Notes under the pieces: generated by a model
Database searches by the model: none
Told to the model about the DNA's origin: nothing
The model's input: the letters and a program-made list of their open reading frames with translations, nothing else
Shown: positions 34,365 through 46,212 of the stretch, piece after piece
How positions within the stretch are numbered: position 1 is the stretch's first letter
Layout: every line of letters begins with the position of its first letter
Source of the DNA: Azospirillum endophyticum
Lineage (GTDB): Bacteria > Pseudomonadota > Alphaproteobacteria > Azospirillales > Azospirillaceae
DNA: 64,000 bases
Direction: 5' to 3'
Assembly: GCF_016595245.1 (NCBI RefSeq)
Contig: NZ_JAENHM010000084.1
Span: 124,001 to 188,000 of the forward strand
Made by a program: the position numbers and the translations under genes

Positions 34365-35426
34365 TCAAGCGGGATCCCCGGCCATGGAGGATCCCGACCG
34401 GCGGCGAACCAGGCGATGGTCGAGCAGCACCTCCCCGACGCTGTTTCCCGCCCGCAGGTCGCGGAGGCTGGCGACGACCGCGTCGCCGAACCGGTGGTAG
34501 GGGATTTTGACCGAACTGAGCCAGGGGGCGATCCAATCGTTGAGGTCGTTGTCGTCGATGCCGACCGGGCGGCAGTCCTCCGGGATGCGCACCCCCTGCT
34601 CGCCGGCGGCGCGGAACAGGCCGTAGGCCATCAGATCGCTGGGGCAGAGGATGCCGTCGGGCCAGCCGCCGTCGGCGGCAAGCCGCAGCGCGGCGGCATG
34701 GCCGCAATCGAGATGGTTGGTCCCCGCCCCGTCGCAGCGGCGCACCGCCATGTCCGGCCGCCGTTCCCGCAGCCGGTCGAGGAATCCCTCCACCCGCTCC
34801 CGGATGGTCGAGGAGAGATCCGCCGGGTGGATCACCGCCGGTGCCCGCACGCCGCAGGTGAGCAAATGATCGGCGGCATCCGCCCCGGCCTGGCGGTTGT
34901 CGATCCCGATGAAGGGGCCGCCACCATAGGGATTGCGCCGGTTCACGAAGACGATCGGCTCGCCCCGCTCCAGCGACGCCTCCAACTCCGGGCTGGCGAC
35001 CGCGCTGACGACGATGAACCCCTCGGCGAAGCGCGAGCGCATGGCGCGCAGATATTCGTCCTGCAAATCCGACCGGTCGTGGGTGTCGCACAGGATCATC
35101 ACATAGCCGGCGGCACGCAGGGCGGCTTCGGTCGATGCGGCGATGGCGGCCATCGCCGGGTTGTCGAGGTTGGGCGCCAGCATGGCGACCAGCCGGCTGT
35201 CGCCACCGCGCAGGCTGCGGCCGATCGGGTTCGGACGATAACCTCGATCCGCGATCAGCTTCTGCACCTTGGCCACGGTCGCGGCGGAAGCCCGCCCGAG
35301 ATCGCCGTTGGCGATGCGCGAAACCGTCGACACCGACACCCCCGCCTCGGCCGCGATGTCGGCCAGGGAAATCTGTCCGGAGTTCTGTCCGGAACTCTGG
35401 CCCGGTTCACGGCGCCGATCATTCAT
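34365..35426 (-). CDS. LacI-family transcriptional regulator
   Basis: The 353-residue repressor has the LacI helix-turn-helix and hinge (about residues 25-80: SLADIAAEAGVSVSTVSRIANG, then GYRPNPIGRSLRGG) and a periplasmic-binding-like effector domain. GGAG lies 8 nt before ATG 35426. The N-terminus carries about 20 extra polar residues. It is divergent from a carbohydrate ABC operon, and the gap holds a perfect 14-bp LacI-type palindrome. It therefore probably represses the importer and the GH31 gene until the sugar binds. Confidence 0.92.
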   Translation of the reverse strand: MNDRRREPGQSSGQNSGQISLADIAAEAGVSVSTVSRIANGDLGRASAATVAKVQKLIADRGYRPNPIGRSLRGGDSRLVAMLAPNLDNPAMAAIAASTEAALRAAGYVMILCDTHDRSDLQDEYLRAMRSRFAEGFIVVSAVASPELEASLERGEPIVFVNRRNPYGGGPFIGIDNRQAGADAADHLLTCGVRAPAVIHPADLSSTIRERVEGFLDRLRERRPDMAVRRCDGAGTNHLDCGHAAALRLAADGGWPDGILCPSDLMAYGLFRAAGEQGVRIPEDCRPVGIDDNDLNDWIAPWLSSVKIPYHRFGDAVVASLRDLRAGNSVGEVLLDHRLVRRRSGSSMAGDPA

Positions 35427-35469
35427 GAACCACTCCATTTGTGTATCGAACATTCCTGTTGACAGTTTA

Positions 35470-35483
35470 GGCAAACGTTTGCC
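35470..35483. promoter_or_regulatory. LacI-family operator
   Basis: GGCAAACGTTTGCC is a perfect 14-bp palindrome with the central CG step typical of LacI/GalR-type operators. It lies 44 bp upstream of the lacI-type gene start and 126 bp upstream of the solute-binding gene, so it can control both directions. Confidence 0.8.
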
Positions 35484-35608
35484 ATGTTCAAGTCCGAAGA
35501 GCGGCGCCGAGGAAAATCCGTCTCCCGGCACTCGTCGGCACCCGCAAGACTATCAATCCGGCAAAGGGCCGGCACGGGTCCGGGAGGGCCCCCACAGGAG
35601 GAAACGCA

Positions 35609-36904
35609 ATGAAAAGGACAGCATGGGTGGCCGGCTGTGCGCTGGCGTTGTCGGTCCTCGGGTCCGCGGGGATCCCGGCCCTGGCGCAGGCCCAGACCAC
35701 GTTGCGCATCATGTGGTATTCCGACGGCAACGAGGGCGAGGTCATGAACGACCTGCTCCGCCGCTTCGAGGACAAGAACAAGGACGTCAAAATCGTCCTC
35801 GACCAGGTCCCCTTCAAGGCGATCAACGAGACGCTGCCGGTGCAGCTGGCCTCCGGCCAGGGTCCTGACCTCGCCCGCATCACCGACATGGGCGGCCTCG
35901 CCCCCTACCTGATGGATGTCCGCGCCCATGTGAAGGACGCCGCCTATTGGGAGCAGAATTACGGGCCGTTCCTGCAATGGATGCGGGTCCCGGGCAACAC
36001 CACCGCGATCCCCGGCTACATGACGCAGCTGACGGTGACCGGCCCCTTCGTCAACAAGACGCTGTTCGAACAGGCCGGCGTCGCCATGCCGGGCGCGAAC
36101 GCGACCTGGGAGGATTGGGGCAAGGCCGCCAAGGCGGTCGCCGACAAGGTGCAGGCGCCGTTCCCCGTCGCCTTCGACCGCTCGGGCCACCGCTTCTTCG
36201 GCCTCGCCGTCTCGCAAGGGGCGCAGATGGCCGAGGTCGGCGGCGAGCTGAAGCCGGTCGATGACGGATTCAAGCGCGCCGCCAAGCTGGTCGTCGACTG
36301 GCACAAGTCCGGCGTGATGTCGAAGGAGCTGTGGGGCGCCGTGTCCGGCACCGCCTATCGCGGCGCCAACGAGGAATTCAAGAACGCTCAAGTGGTCTTC
36401 TACGAATCGGGATCCTGGCAGACCGCGCAGTTCGACAAGACCATCGGCGACGCCTTCGACTGGATCGCGGTGCCGACGCCCTGCGGTCCGGCCAACTGTT
36501 CCAGCATGCCCGGCGGCGCAGCGCTGGTCGCACTGAAGACCAGCAGCCATCCGGCCGAGGTCGGGCGCCTGCTCGACTATCTCGCCAGCGAAGAGGTCGC
36601 CAGCGAGTTCTATGCCCGCACCCTCTTCGTGCCGGGCCATATCGGCCTCGCCAAGAAAGGCATCGCCTACAAGTCGGCCTCGCCGCAGGCAGCCGCCGCG
36701 CTGAAGGTGTTCGGCGACGCGGTGGGCAAGCTCGATCCGGTGGCCTACCGCATCCAGGGCGATCCCAGCAGCCGCATCGTCTTCAACGCCGCCATCAGCC
36801 GCCTCGGCCAGGTGGTGGTCGGCGAAACGACCCTGGACGACGCCTATCAGCGCATCGCCAGCGACGTCGCCCAGCAGATCGCCGAGCGCAAGAAGAAGCA
36901 GTGA
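35609..36904 (+). CDS. Carbohydrate ABC importer substrate-binding protein (family 1)
   Basis: The 431-residue periplasmic protein has a signal peptide (about 1-29, ending LAQAQTT) and the two-lobe family 1 fold (TLRIMWYSDGNEGEVMNDLLRRFE start, then GGAALVALKTSSHPAEVGRLLDYL). Family members bind oligosaccharides, glycerol phosphate or polyols. AGGAGGAAACGC precedes ATG 35609. It leads a five-gene operon ending in a GH31 glycosidase, so an alpha- or related glycoside is the probable ligand. Confidence 0.9.
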   Translation: MKRTAWVAGCALALSVLGSAGIPALAQAQTTLRIMWYSDGNEGEVMNDLLRRFEDKNKDVKIVLDQVPFKAINETLPVQLASGQGPDLARITDMGGLAPYLMDVRAHVKDAAYWEQNYGPFLQWMRVPGNTTAIPGYMTQLTVTGPFVNKTLFEQAGVAMPGANATWEDWGKAAKAVADKVQAPFPVAFDRSGHRFFGLAVSQGAQMAEVGGELKPVDDGFKRAAKLVVDWHKSGVMSKELWGAVSGTAYRGANEEFKNAQVVFYESGSWQTAQFDKTIGDAFDWIAVPTPCGPANCSSMPGGAALVALKTSSHPAEVGRLLDYLASEEVASEFYARTLFVPGHIGLAKKGIAYKSASPQAAAALKVFGDAVGKLDPVAYRIQGDPSSRIVFNAAISRLGQVVVGETTLDDAYQRIASDVAQQIAERKKKQ

Positions 36905-36970
36905 CTCCCGGAAATTGCCCCAACCCCGCGGCAATCGCATTTGGACTCTGGAGTCCTATGAAGGGACTTA

Positions 36971-37055
36971 CGTCATCCCCGCGCAGGCGGGGATCCAGAA
37001 AACTCTCGTGCAAAGCGACTGAGATGGCTGGATTCCCGCCTTCGCGGGAATGACG
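36971..37055. repeat. Pair of inverted REP-like repeats
   Basis: Two 28-bp units, 36971-36998 and 37028-37055, are inverted copies agreeing at 25 of 28 positions, each itself a small hairpin around CCCCGCG or CCCGC. Such CGTCATTCCCGCG-type units are dispersed in many proteobacteria. In importer operons they often sit between the binding-protein and permease genes and stabilise the upstream message. That location is seen here. Confidence 0.8.
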
Positions 37056-37122
37056 GGCTTCCTTGTCTAGGATCATGATTGCCATAAGCGATTGCCCTGG
37101 CTCCAACCATGGGCGGTGGATC

Positions 37123-38147
<1,025 letters not shown>

Positions 38148-38151
<4 letters not shown>

Positions 38152-39218
38152 CCGGAAAACTCCGCACCGGAAAACTCAGCCGCCTGCTCCTGGCCCGTCG
38201 CGGCGGCGCCTCCTGGCACTGGACCGACGTCGCCAGCTATGCCTATCTGGCGCTGGGCGTGCTGCTGATGTTCGGGCCGGTGGCCTGGCTGGCGCTGTCG
38301 TCCTTCAAGACGCCCGCCGCCCTGCTGGAATTTCCGCCGTCGCTGCTGCCGATGGCGCAGAGCGAAGTGTCGGTGCAGGGCTATCCGCAGCCCCTGCCGC
38401 TGTTCCGGGTGACGATGGAGGACGGTTCGGTCCGCGAGCTGGCGCAGGTCCGCCGCGTCGGCATCGTCGCCCAGATGGTTGATCCCAAAGAACCCGGCCA
38501 GACCATCCGCGTGCCGGCCGACCGCCGGACGCCGGTGCGCCACATGGCGCTGGCGGTCGAGAACTACACCGACCCGCTGACCCAGTTCGATTTCCTGCGC
38601 TTCCTGCGCAATTCGCTGGTGGTGACGGTGGTCGCGACCATCATCACGCTGGTGATCAACTCGATGGCCGCCTACGCCCTGTCCATCTACGAGTTCCGCG
38701 GCAAGTCGCTGGCGATGCTGGGGGTGATCGGCACCCTGATGATCCCCATCACCATCATCCTGGCGCCGGTCTATCTGGTGGTCACCAAGCTGGGCTTCGT
38801 CGACTCGCTGTGGGCGGTGATCCTGCCGGGTGCCGCCACCCCGACCGGCGTCTTCCTGCTGCGCCAGTACATGCTGACCATCCCGCGCGACCTGATCGAG
38901 GCGGCGCGGATGGACAAGGCGTCGGAATGGCGCATCTACGCCCGGATCGTCATGCCGCTGTCGATGCCGGCGCTGGCGGTGCTGGCGATCTTCTCGGTCA
39001 TGTGGCGCTGGAACGAGTTCCTGTGGCCGCTGGCCGTCCTGACCAAGACCGAGGTCCACACGCTGCCGATCGCGCTCAACGCCTTCCAGGGCGAGCTGCA
39101 GACGCAATGGCATTATCTGCTCGCCATGACCGTGGTGACCCTGCTGCCGGTGGCGCTCGTCTTCGCCTTCCTGCAGCGCTTCATCACCAGCGGCATCGCG
39201 AACACGGGGATGAAATAA
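38148..39218 (+). CDS. Sugar ABC importer permease (MalG/UgpE type)
   Basis: The 356-residue protein has six helices with an EAA motif (EAARMDKASEWRIYARIVMPLSMPA region). Between helices 1 and 2 it carries an unusually large periplasmic insert of about 85 residues (about 70-155), which makes it longer than the usual 280 residues. It overlaps the preceding permease by 4 bp and is followed directly by the ATPase gene. Confidence 0.88.
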
Positions 39219-40258
<1,040 letters not shown>

Positions 40259-40262
<4 letters not shown>

Positions 40263-42613
40263 AGGCCCTGACCCGAGCCCGTTTCCGCGGGCGTGACGGC
40301 ATCTATGCCCTGTTCGAACTCGACCATGGCGTCGATCTGCGCATCGGCTTCCTGGAGGACGACCTCGGCCGCGTCGTGATGCGGCGCGACGGCGGCTACC
40401 GCCTCGACCGCGGCTGGGCGGTGGCGCCCGACCGCGCCGATCCGTCCTATGCGGGGCGGGACCGCGATGATTTGACCGGCTTCGCCTGCCCCTCCGCCGA
40501 CATCGAGGAGGGCGAGGGCACGGTCACGCTGCGGGGGATCAAGCTGCGCGCCGTCGTGACGCTGGAGCCCTTCGGCATCGCCTGGTACCGGGCGGGCGAG
40601 GACGTTCCCTTCCTGCAGGACCGCCGCACCCAGGCCTATTTCGTCTCGCGCAAGACCCACGCCTTCTCGCATTTCGTCGAGCGCGCCGTGGACGAACGCC
40701 ATTACGGGGTGGGCGACAAGGCCGGCCCGCTGGACCGCACCGGCCGCCGCTTCCGCGTCGACGCGGTCGATCCCTGCGGCTTCGACGCCGAGCTGAGCGA
40801 CCCGCTCTACAAGATGATCCCCTTCGTCCTGGTCGCCGGGCCGACGGGCGCGCACGGGGTCTATTACGACAACCTCGCCACCGCCGAGATCGACCTCGGC
40901 GCCACCATCGACAACTACCACGGCACGTTCCGCTCCTACCGCGCCGACGACGGCGATTTCGACGCCTACGTCTTCGCCGGGCCGGGGGTTCCGGACGTGG
41001 TGCGCGCCTTCTCGCGCCTGACCGGCGGCCATGCCTTCGGGCCGAAATGGACGCTGGGCTTCGCCACCACCTCGATGGCGATCGCCGACGCCGCCGACGC
41101 CGATGCCCGCATCGCCGACTTCGTCGACCGCTGCGCCGAGCACGCCATCCCCTGCGACAGTTTCCATTTCGGCTCCGGCTACACCATGATCGGCGGGCGG
41201 CGCTACGCCTTCAACTGGAACCACGACAAGTTCCCCGATCCGGCCGCGACGCTCGCCAAGCTGAACGCCGCCGGGCTGCACCCGGTCGCCAACCTGAAGC
41301 CCTGCCTGCTCGACGACCATCCCCGCCTGTCGGAGGTGACCGGGGTCGGCGGGCTGGTGAGCGACGGCGAGAGCGGCGAGCCGGCGGTGGCGCAGTTCTG
41401 GGACGGGCTCGGCTACCATCTCGACTTCACCAACGCCAAGGCGCGCGACTGGTGGCGCAACGGGATCGAGACGGCGCTGCTCGCCCCCGGCATGGTGTCG
41501 GTGTGGAACGACAACAACGAATACGAGATCTGGGACGAGGATGCCGTGGCGGCCGGCGACGGCCGGCCCTTCCCCCAGACGCTGGCGCGTCCCGCCCAGG
41601 CGCTGCTGATGACCAAGCTGGCCTATGAGACCCAGGCGGCCTGGGCGCCCGGCAAGAGGCCCTACACCATCACCCGCGGCGGCTCGGCCGGGCTGTGGCG
41701 CTACGGCCAGACCTGGTCGGGCGACAACGCCACCGCCTGGAAGACACTGCGCTTCAACCTGACCCAAGGGCTCAACATGAGCCTGTCGGGCATGTTCGAC
41801 ATCGGGCACGACACCGGCGGCTTCCATGGGCCGAGCCCGGGGCCGGAGCTGCTCTGCCGCTTCGTCGAGTTCTGCTCCTTCTGGCCGCGCTTCATGATGA
41901 ACAGCTGGAACAGCGACGGCGTCACCACGCTGCCCTGGATGCACCCGGAAGTCATCGCCCCGATCCGCGAGGCGATCCGCCTGCGCTACCGCCTGATGCC
42001 CTATCTCTATACCCGGATGTGGCGGGCGGCGGAGGCGGACGAGCCGGTGGTGCGTCCGCTGTTCTACGATTTCCCCGACGATCCCGGTGCGGTCGCGACC
42101 GAGGACGCCTTCATGCTCGGCCCCGACCTGCTGGTCGCGCCGGTGCTGGAGCCGGGAGCGGACAGCCGGTCGGTGCGGCTGCCCGAGAATCCCGGCGGCT
42201 GGTACCTGTTCCATGACGGCACGCACCATCCGGGCGGAGCGGTCGCGACGGTGGCGGCCCCGCTCGGCCGCGCCCCGCTGTTCGTGCGGTCCGGCGCCCT
42301 GCTGCCGCTGGGCGCCGCCGGTCAGCGCGTCGATCCGGCGACGGACACCGAGCGCGAACTGGTGGCCTATGGCGATGCGGCCGGCGCCACGGCCCTGCTC
42401 TACGACGACGACGGCGACACCGCCGCCTGGCGGGACGGCGCCGGGCTGGTGACCCGCGTCACCGCGGTGCGCGACGGCGATGCCGTGGTGGTCTCGGCCG
42501 ATGCGAACGGCCGCTACCAGCCGGCATGGCGCAGCCTGCACCTGCGGTCGGTGGGTGGACCACAGGCGCGGCCGGGCACGGTCTCCGGCGGCGCACTGGA
42601 ACTGGAGGCCTGA
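40259..42613 (+). CDS. Glycoside hydrolase family 31 (alpha-glucosidase/alpha-xylosidase-like)
   Basis: The 784-residue enzyme has an N-terminal beta domain, a catalytic barrel from about 260 and C-terminal beta domains. The nucleophile is Asp418 in VWNDNNEYE (GH31 consensus WxDxxE) and the probable acid/base is Asp489 in TWSGDNAT. No signal peptide is seen, so it acts in the cytoplasm on sugars brought in by the preceding importer. It starts at ATG 40259 overlapping the ATPase stop. GH31 covers alpha-glucosidases, alpha-xylosidases, sulfoquinovosidases and others; the WNDNNEYE form does not settle which. Confidence 0.9.
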
Positions 42614-42645
42614 CCCCGGCGGTGGATTGATGGCCGCTCGCCGAA

Positions 42646-42686
42646 GCTCTCGGTCCCGGCATCCCGGGACCGAGAGCCTTTGCTTT
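42646..42686 (+). terminator. Rho-independent terminator of the sugar importer-GH31 operon
   Basis: A perfect 14-bp stem, GCTCTCGGTCCCGG (42646-42659) with CCGGGACCGAGAGC (42664-42677), closes a four-base loop. It is followed by CTTTGCTTT. It lies 33 bp after the GH31 stop. Confidence 0.85.
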
Positions 42687-42825
42687 GGCCGCAGCCCGCG
42701 GGCACAGGATGAGAGGGGGACCTCAACCCGAATTCGCTGCTCCGGCAGCCCGCCGTAACCAAGTTGACGCTGTTCCCTCCGCGCTCCTATAGTCGCCCCG
42801 GCTCGGTCGGCAGGGGCTTCGACGG

Positions 42826-44589
42826 TTGAGGCAACGGAACCTCCACTTCACGGACGTCGCGACGCTGTCCGACGCGCTGTCGTCCTCGGACATCCGAGAG
42901 CAAGGCGCCCGCGCCCGCTCGATCCTCGTCCAGATATTCTCGGCGCCGACCGATCGGCAATGGATCGAAACCGTTGCCGGAGAGGCTTTGCGCGCCCTCC
43001 CCAAGGCCGTCGTGATCGGGGCGACCACGGTCGGCGAGGTGGCCGACGGGCGAACCGTGGTCGGCACGACGACGCTCGCCCTCTCCTTCTTCGACTCGAC
43101 CGATCTGGTGCCGGTCGCCTTCGCCTGTGAACCGGGCGAAGAGCACGCGGCCGGCAGCCGCATCGGCCGGGCGGCGGCAGGCGGCGGCGAGCCTCCGGCC
43201 GGCCTCCTTCTGCTGGCGACACCGCTCAGCCTCGATGCCGCCCAGCTGCTGCGCGGCATCGCCGACACCGCGGCCGACGTCCCGGTGTTCGGGGGTGGAG
43301 CGGGCGATTATGCCGTCATGGGACGGTCGCTGGTCAGCCTCGGCACGACCTGCTTCGAACGAGGGGCCGTCGCCGTCCTGTTCTTCGGCAGTGCGTTGGC
43401 GATCGAGCGCAGGACCTATCTCGGCTGGCAGCCGCTGAGCCGGGAAATGACGGTCACCGGCGTGGAGGGCACGCTGGTCAGGACGGTGGACGATGGCCCG
43501 GCCTTCGACATCTACCGACGATACCTCGGCATTCCCGACGACCGGAACTTCTTCCTGAACGGGCTGGAATTCCCGTTCCTGTTCCAGCGCGACGGACAGG
43601 AGCTGGCGAGGGTGCCGATTGCGGTGGAGCCGGGCGGCGCCCTGCGCTTCGTCGCCGATATCGGGGTAGGGGAAACGTTCCGGCTCGGCTACGGCAATCC
43701 GTCCATGATCGTCGCGGAGGCCAGGACCATCCAGGACACCATGAGCCGCTTCGCCCCGGAAGCGGTCTTTCTCTATACCTGCGGCTGCCGCCGCTTCCTC
43801 ATGCAGGAAGACGCCGACCTGGAAACCGCGCCTTTCCAGACGATCGCGCCGACCGCCGGCTTCTACACCTACGGGGAATTCTTCGGCCAGGGGCACGGCC
43901 TGCACCTTCTGAACTCCACGATGGTGGCAGTCGGCATGCGCGAGGGCCCGCGGATCGCACAAGGCGCTGCCGTCCCCCCGGCGGCCGAGCTTCCGGCGGA
44001 AGTGGCGGATCCCTACGCCAACAAGCATTCCCGGGTGGTGTCCCACCTCGTCCATTTCATCGACGCCGTCACCCGCGACCTGGAAGCGTCGAACAGGGAA
44101 CTGACGCGCCTGTCGATCACCGACAAGCTCACCCAGCTCAGCAACCGGGCGATGCTGGACGTCACCCTTGATAAGGAGATCAGCCGCAGCAACCGGCACG
44201 GCGAAACCTTCTCGGTCATCCTGATCGACATCGACCATTTCAAGCAGGTGAACGACCGTCACGGCCACAATGTCGGCGATGCCGTCATCGTCCATGTGGC
44301 CCAGGTGATGAAGCGGATGCTGCGCGACTGCGACACCTTCGGGCGGTGGGGTGGAGAGGAGTTTCTGGCGATCCTTCCCAACACGCCGTCCGACAAGGCC
44401 GAACAGGTGGCCGAGACGATGCGGAAGGCCGTCCAGGAAAGCCGCGTACCGGTGGTCGACAGCAAGACCGTCAGCCTCGGCGTCACCTCCTTCCGAATCG
44501 GGGACACCCCGGCACTTCTGGTCGGTCGGGCCGACAAGGCGCTCTATGGGGCGAAGATCGCCGGGCGCAACCGGGTCGTGCGCCTGTAG
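42826..44589 (+). CDS. FIST-domain diguanylate cyclase
   Basis: The 587-residue protein has an N-terminal FIST sensory domain (about 25-220), a FIST_C domain (about 225-390), a short coiled linker and a GGDEF domain (about 420-587). The active site reads GGEEF at 509-513, preceded by a product-binding I-site RDCD exactly five residues upstream. It should make cyclic di-GMP and be inhibited by it. FIST domains are thought to sense small ligands such as amino acids. The start is TTG 42826 with AGGGG 9 nt upstream. No transmembrane helix is seen, so it is cytoplasmic. It stands alone. Confidence 0.9.
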   Translation: MRQRNLHFTDVATLSDALSSSDIREQGARARSILVQIFSAPTDRQWIETVAGEALRALPKAVVIGATTVGEVADGRTVVGTTTLALSFFDSTDLVPVAFACEPGEEHAAGSRIGRAAAGGGEPPAGLLLLATPLSLDAAQLLRGIADTAADVPVFGGGAGDYAVMGRSLVSLGTTCFERGAVAVLFFGSALAIERRTYLGWQPLSREMTVTGVEGTLVRTVDDGPAFDIYRRYLGIPDDRNFFLNGLEFPFLFQRDGQELARVPIAVEPGGALRFVADIGVGETFRLGYGNPSMIVAEARTIQDTMSRFAPEAVFLYTCGCRRFLMQEDADLETAPFQTIAPTAGFYTYGEFFGQGHGLHLLNSTMVAVGMREGPRIAQGAAVPPAAELPAEVADPYANKHSRVVSHLVHFIDAVTRDLEASNRELTRLSITDKLTQLSNRAMLDVTLDKEISRSNRHGETFSVILIDIDHFKQVNDRHGHNVGDAVIVHVAQVMKRMLRDCDTFGRWGGEEFLAILPNTPSDKAEQVAETMRKAVQESRVPVVDSKTVSLGVTSFRIGDTPALLVGRADKALYGAKIAGRNRVVRL

Positions 44590-44682
44590 CCTTCTTCCTC
44601 GCAACAATGCCTTGCCCGCGCGTGATTGTTCAGCCCCTAATCCGCGGTGATCGGATTGGATGGCGGACGGGAGCGGGTGCAG

Positions 44683-46212
44683 GTGCGAATACACATCATC
44701 AACCCGGCGGCGGATTTCCCCAGCTACCACACGGCCGATGTTTTCGCCGCCTGGGATCTCGGCGGGCGCACCACGGTAGCCGACCTATCGACGACGACCC
44801 TGGCCGCCTTCGTGCCGCCGAATTGGCACATCCGCCTCACCGACGAGGCGATCACCCCGCTGCCGGACCATCCCGCCGCGGAAGACGCCGACATCGTGGC
44901 GATCACCGGCAAGGTGTCCCAGCGCAACCGCATGCTGCGATTGGCCGACCGCTATCGCGCCTTGGGGCGGCGGGTGGTGATCGGCGGCTCCTACGCCTCG
45001 CTCAGCCCGGAAGATGTGCGGCCCCACGCCGACGTGCTGGTCACCGGCGAGATCGAGGACATCGCGGCGGAGCTGTTTGCCGATCTGGCGGCCGGAAAGC
45101 CGCGCGACCATTACCAGGGGACGCGACCCGATCTCCGACGCTCCCCGCTACCGCGCTGGGATCTCTACCCCAACCAGGGCGCCAATCTGGGGGCGATCCA
45201 GACCTCCCGCGGCTGCCCGTTCCAGTGCGACTTCTGCGACGTCATCCAGTATCTCGGCCGCAAGCAGCGCCACAAGGACCCGGACCAAGTGGTCGCCGAA
45301 CTTGAAGTGCTGCATCGCCACGGCTATCGCCGCGTCTTCCTCGCCGACGACAACTTCACCGTCTACCGCAACCGCGCGCACGACATGCTCGCCGCCTTGC
45401 GCCGGTGGAACGAGGCGCATGCCGACGCGCCGATGCGATTCATGACCCAGGTGTCGATCGACCTCGCCCGCGATGCCGATCTGATGGCGGCCTGCAAGGC
45501 GGCCGGGCTGGACAGCGTCTTCATCGGCATCGAGACGATCAACGAGGAGAGCCTGCGCCAAGCCGGCAAGCGGCAGAACCTGTACCAGTCGACCTCGGAC
45601 GCGCTGGCCGCCATCCTGTCGCACGGCATCGCGGTATCCGGCGGCATCATCGTCGGCTTCGACGCCGACGGGCCGGATATCTTCGACCGGCTGGCCGGCT
45701 TTATCCACGAGTCCCCCGTGCCGGTGCTGTCGGTGGGCGCCCTGGTGGCGCCGCCGGGGACCCCGCTGCACGACCGCCTCGCCGCCGAGGGACGGCTGGC
45801 CGATGCCAGCCCGCAGAGTGCCGCCAGCCCGTTCGACACCAACATCCGACCAGCGCGGATGAGCCGGCGGCAACTGCTCGACGGGCTGGCGCGGCTGTGC
45901 GACGACATCTACAGCCCGGCCGCCTACGGCCGGCGGATCGCGACGTTCCTGACCGCTTACGGCGGGCCGGCGGCGGGCCGGGCGGCGGCCCCGCAGCCCG
46001 TTCCGCTGCCGCCGCTGCTGCGCGGCGTGCTGAAGCGGCTGTCAGGCTTCGGGCCTGCCGAGAAGCGGATGATCCTCGAAGGCCTGACCGCCGCCCGCTG
46101 GAGGCCCGATGCCCAGCTCGAGGTGGTGGAGGCGCTGGCGCGCTACGCCCAGATCAGGCATATGCTCAGCAGCGCCCGCTCCCTCACCCCTTCAGCGCGC
46201 CCCGCCGGCTGA
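44683..46212 (+). CDS. B12-binding-domain radical SAM protein
   Basis: The 509-residue protein has an N-terminal Rossmann-like cobalamin-binding region (about 1-130, with VVIGGSYASLSPEDV) and a radical SAM core with the CxxxCxxC cluster in SRGCPFQCDFCD (about 165-176), GIETINEESL and GIIVGFDADG. The family includes methyltransferases and ring- or chain-forming enzymes acting on lipids, antibiotics or tetrapyrroles. GTG 44683 is chosen because the family starts at the RIHIINP strand; GTG 44647 and 44677 are in-frame alternatives. The 3' end overlaps the convergent FAH-family gene by 29 bp. No partner genes reveal the substrate. Confidence 0.87.
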   Translation: MRIHIINPAADFPSYHTADVFAAWDLGGRTTVADLSTTTLAAFVPPNWHIRLTDEAITPLPDHPAAEDADIVAITGKVSQRNRMLRLADRYRALGRRVVIGGSYASLSPEDVRPHADVLVTGEIEDIAAELFADLAAGKPRDHYQGTRPDLRRSPLPRWDLYPNQGANLGAIQTSRGCPFQCDFCDVIQYLGRKQRHKDPDQVVAELEVLHRHGYRRVFLADDNFTVYRNRAHDMLAALRRWNEAHADAPMRFMTQVSIDLARDADLMAACKAAGLDSVFIGIETINEESLRQAGKRQNLYQSTSDALAAILSHGIAVSGGIIVGFDADGPDIFDRLAGFIHESPVPVLSVGALVAPPGTPLHDRLAAEGRLADASPQSAASPFDTNIRPARMSRRQLLDGLARLCDDIYSPAAYGRRIATFLTAYGGPAAGRAAAPQPVPLPPLLRGVLKRLSGFGPAEKRMILEGLTAARWRPDAQLEVVEALARYAQIRHMLSSARSLTPSARPAG

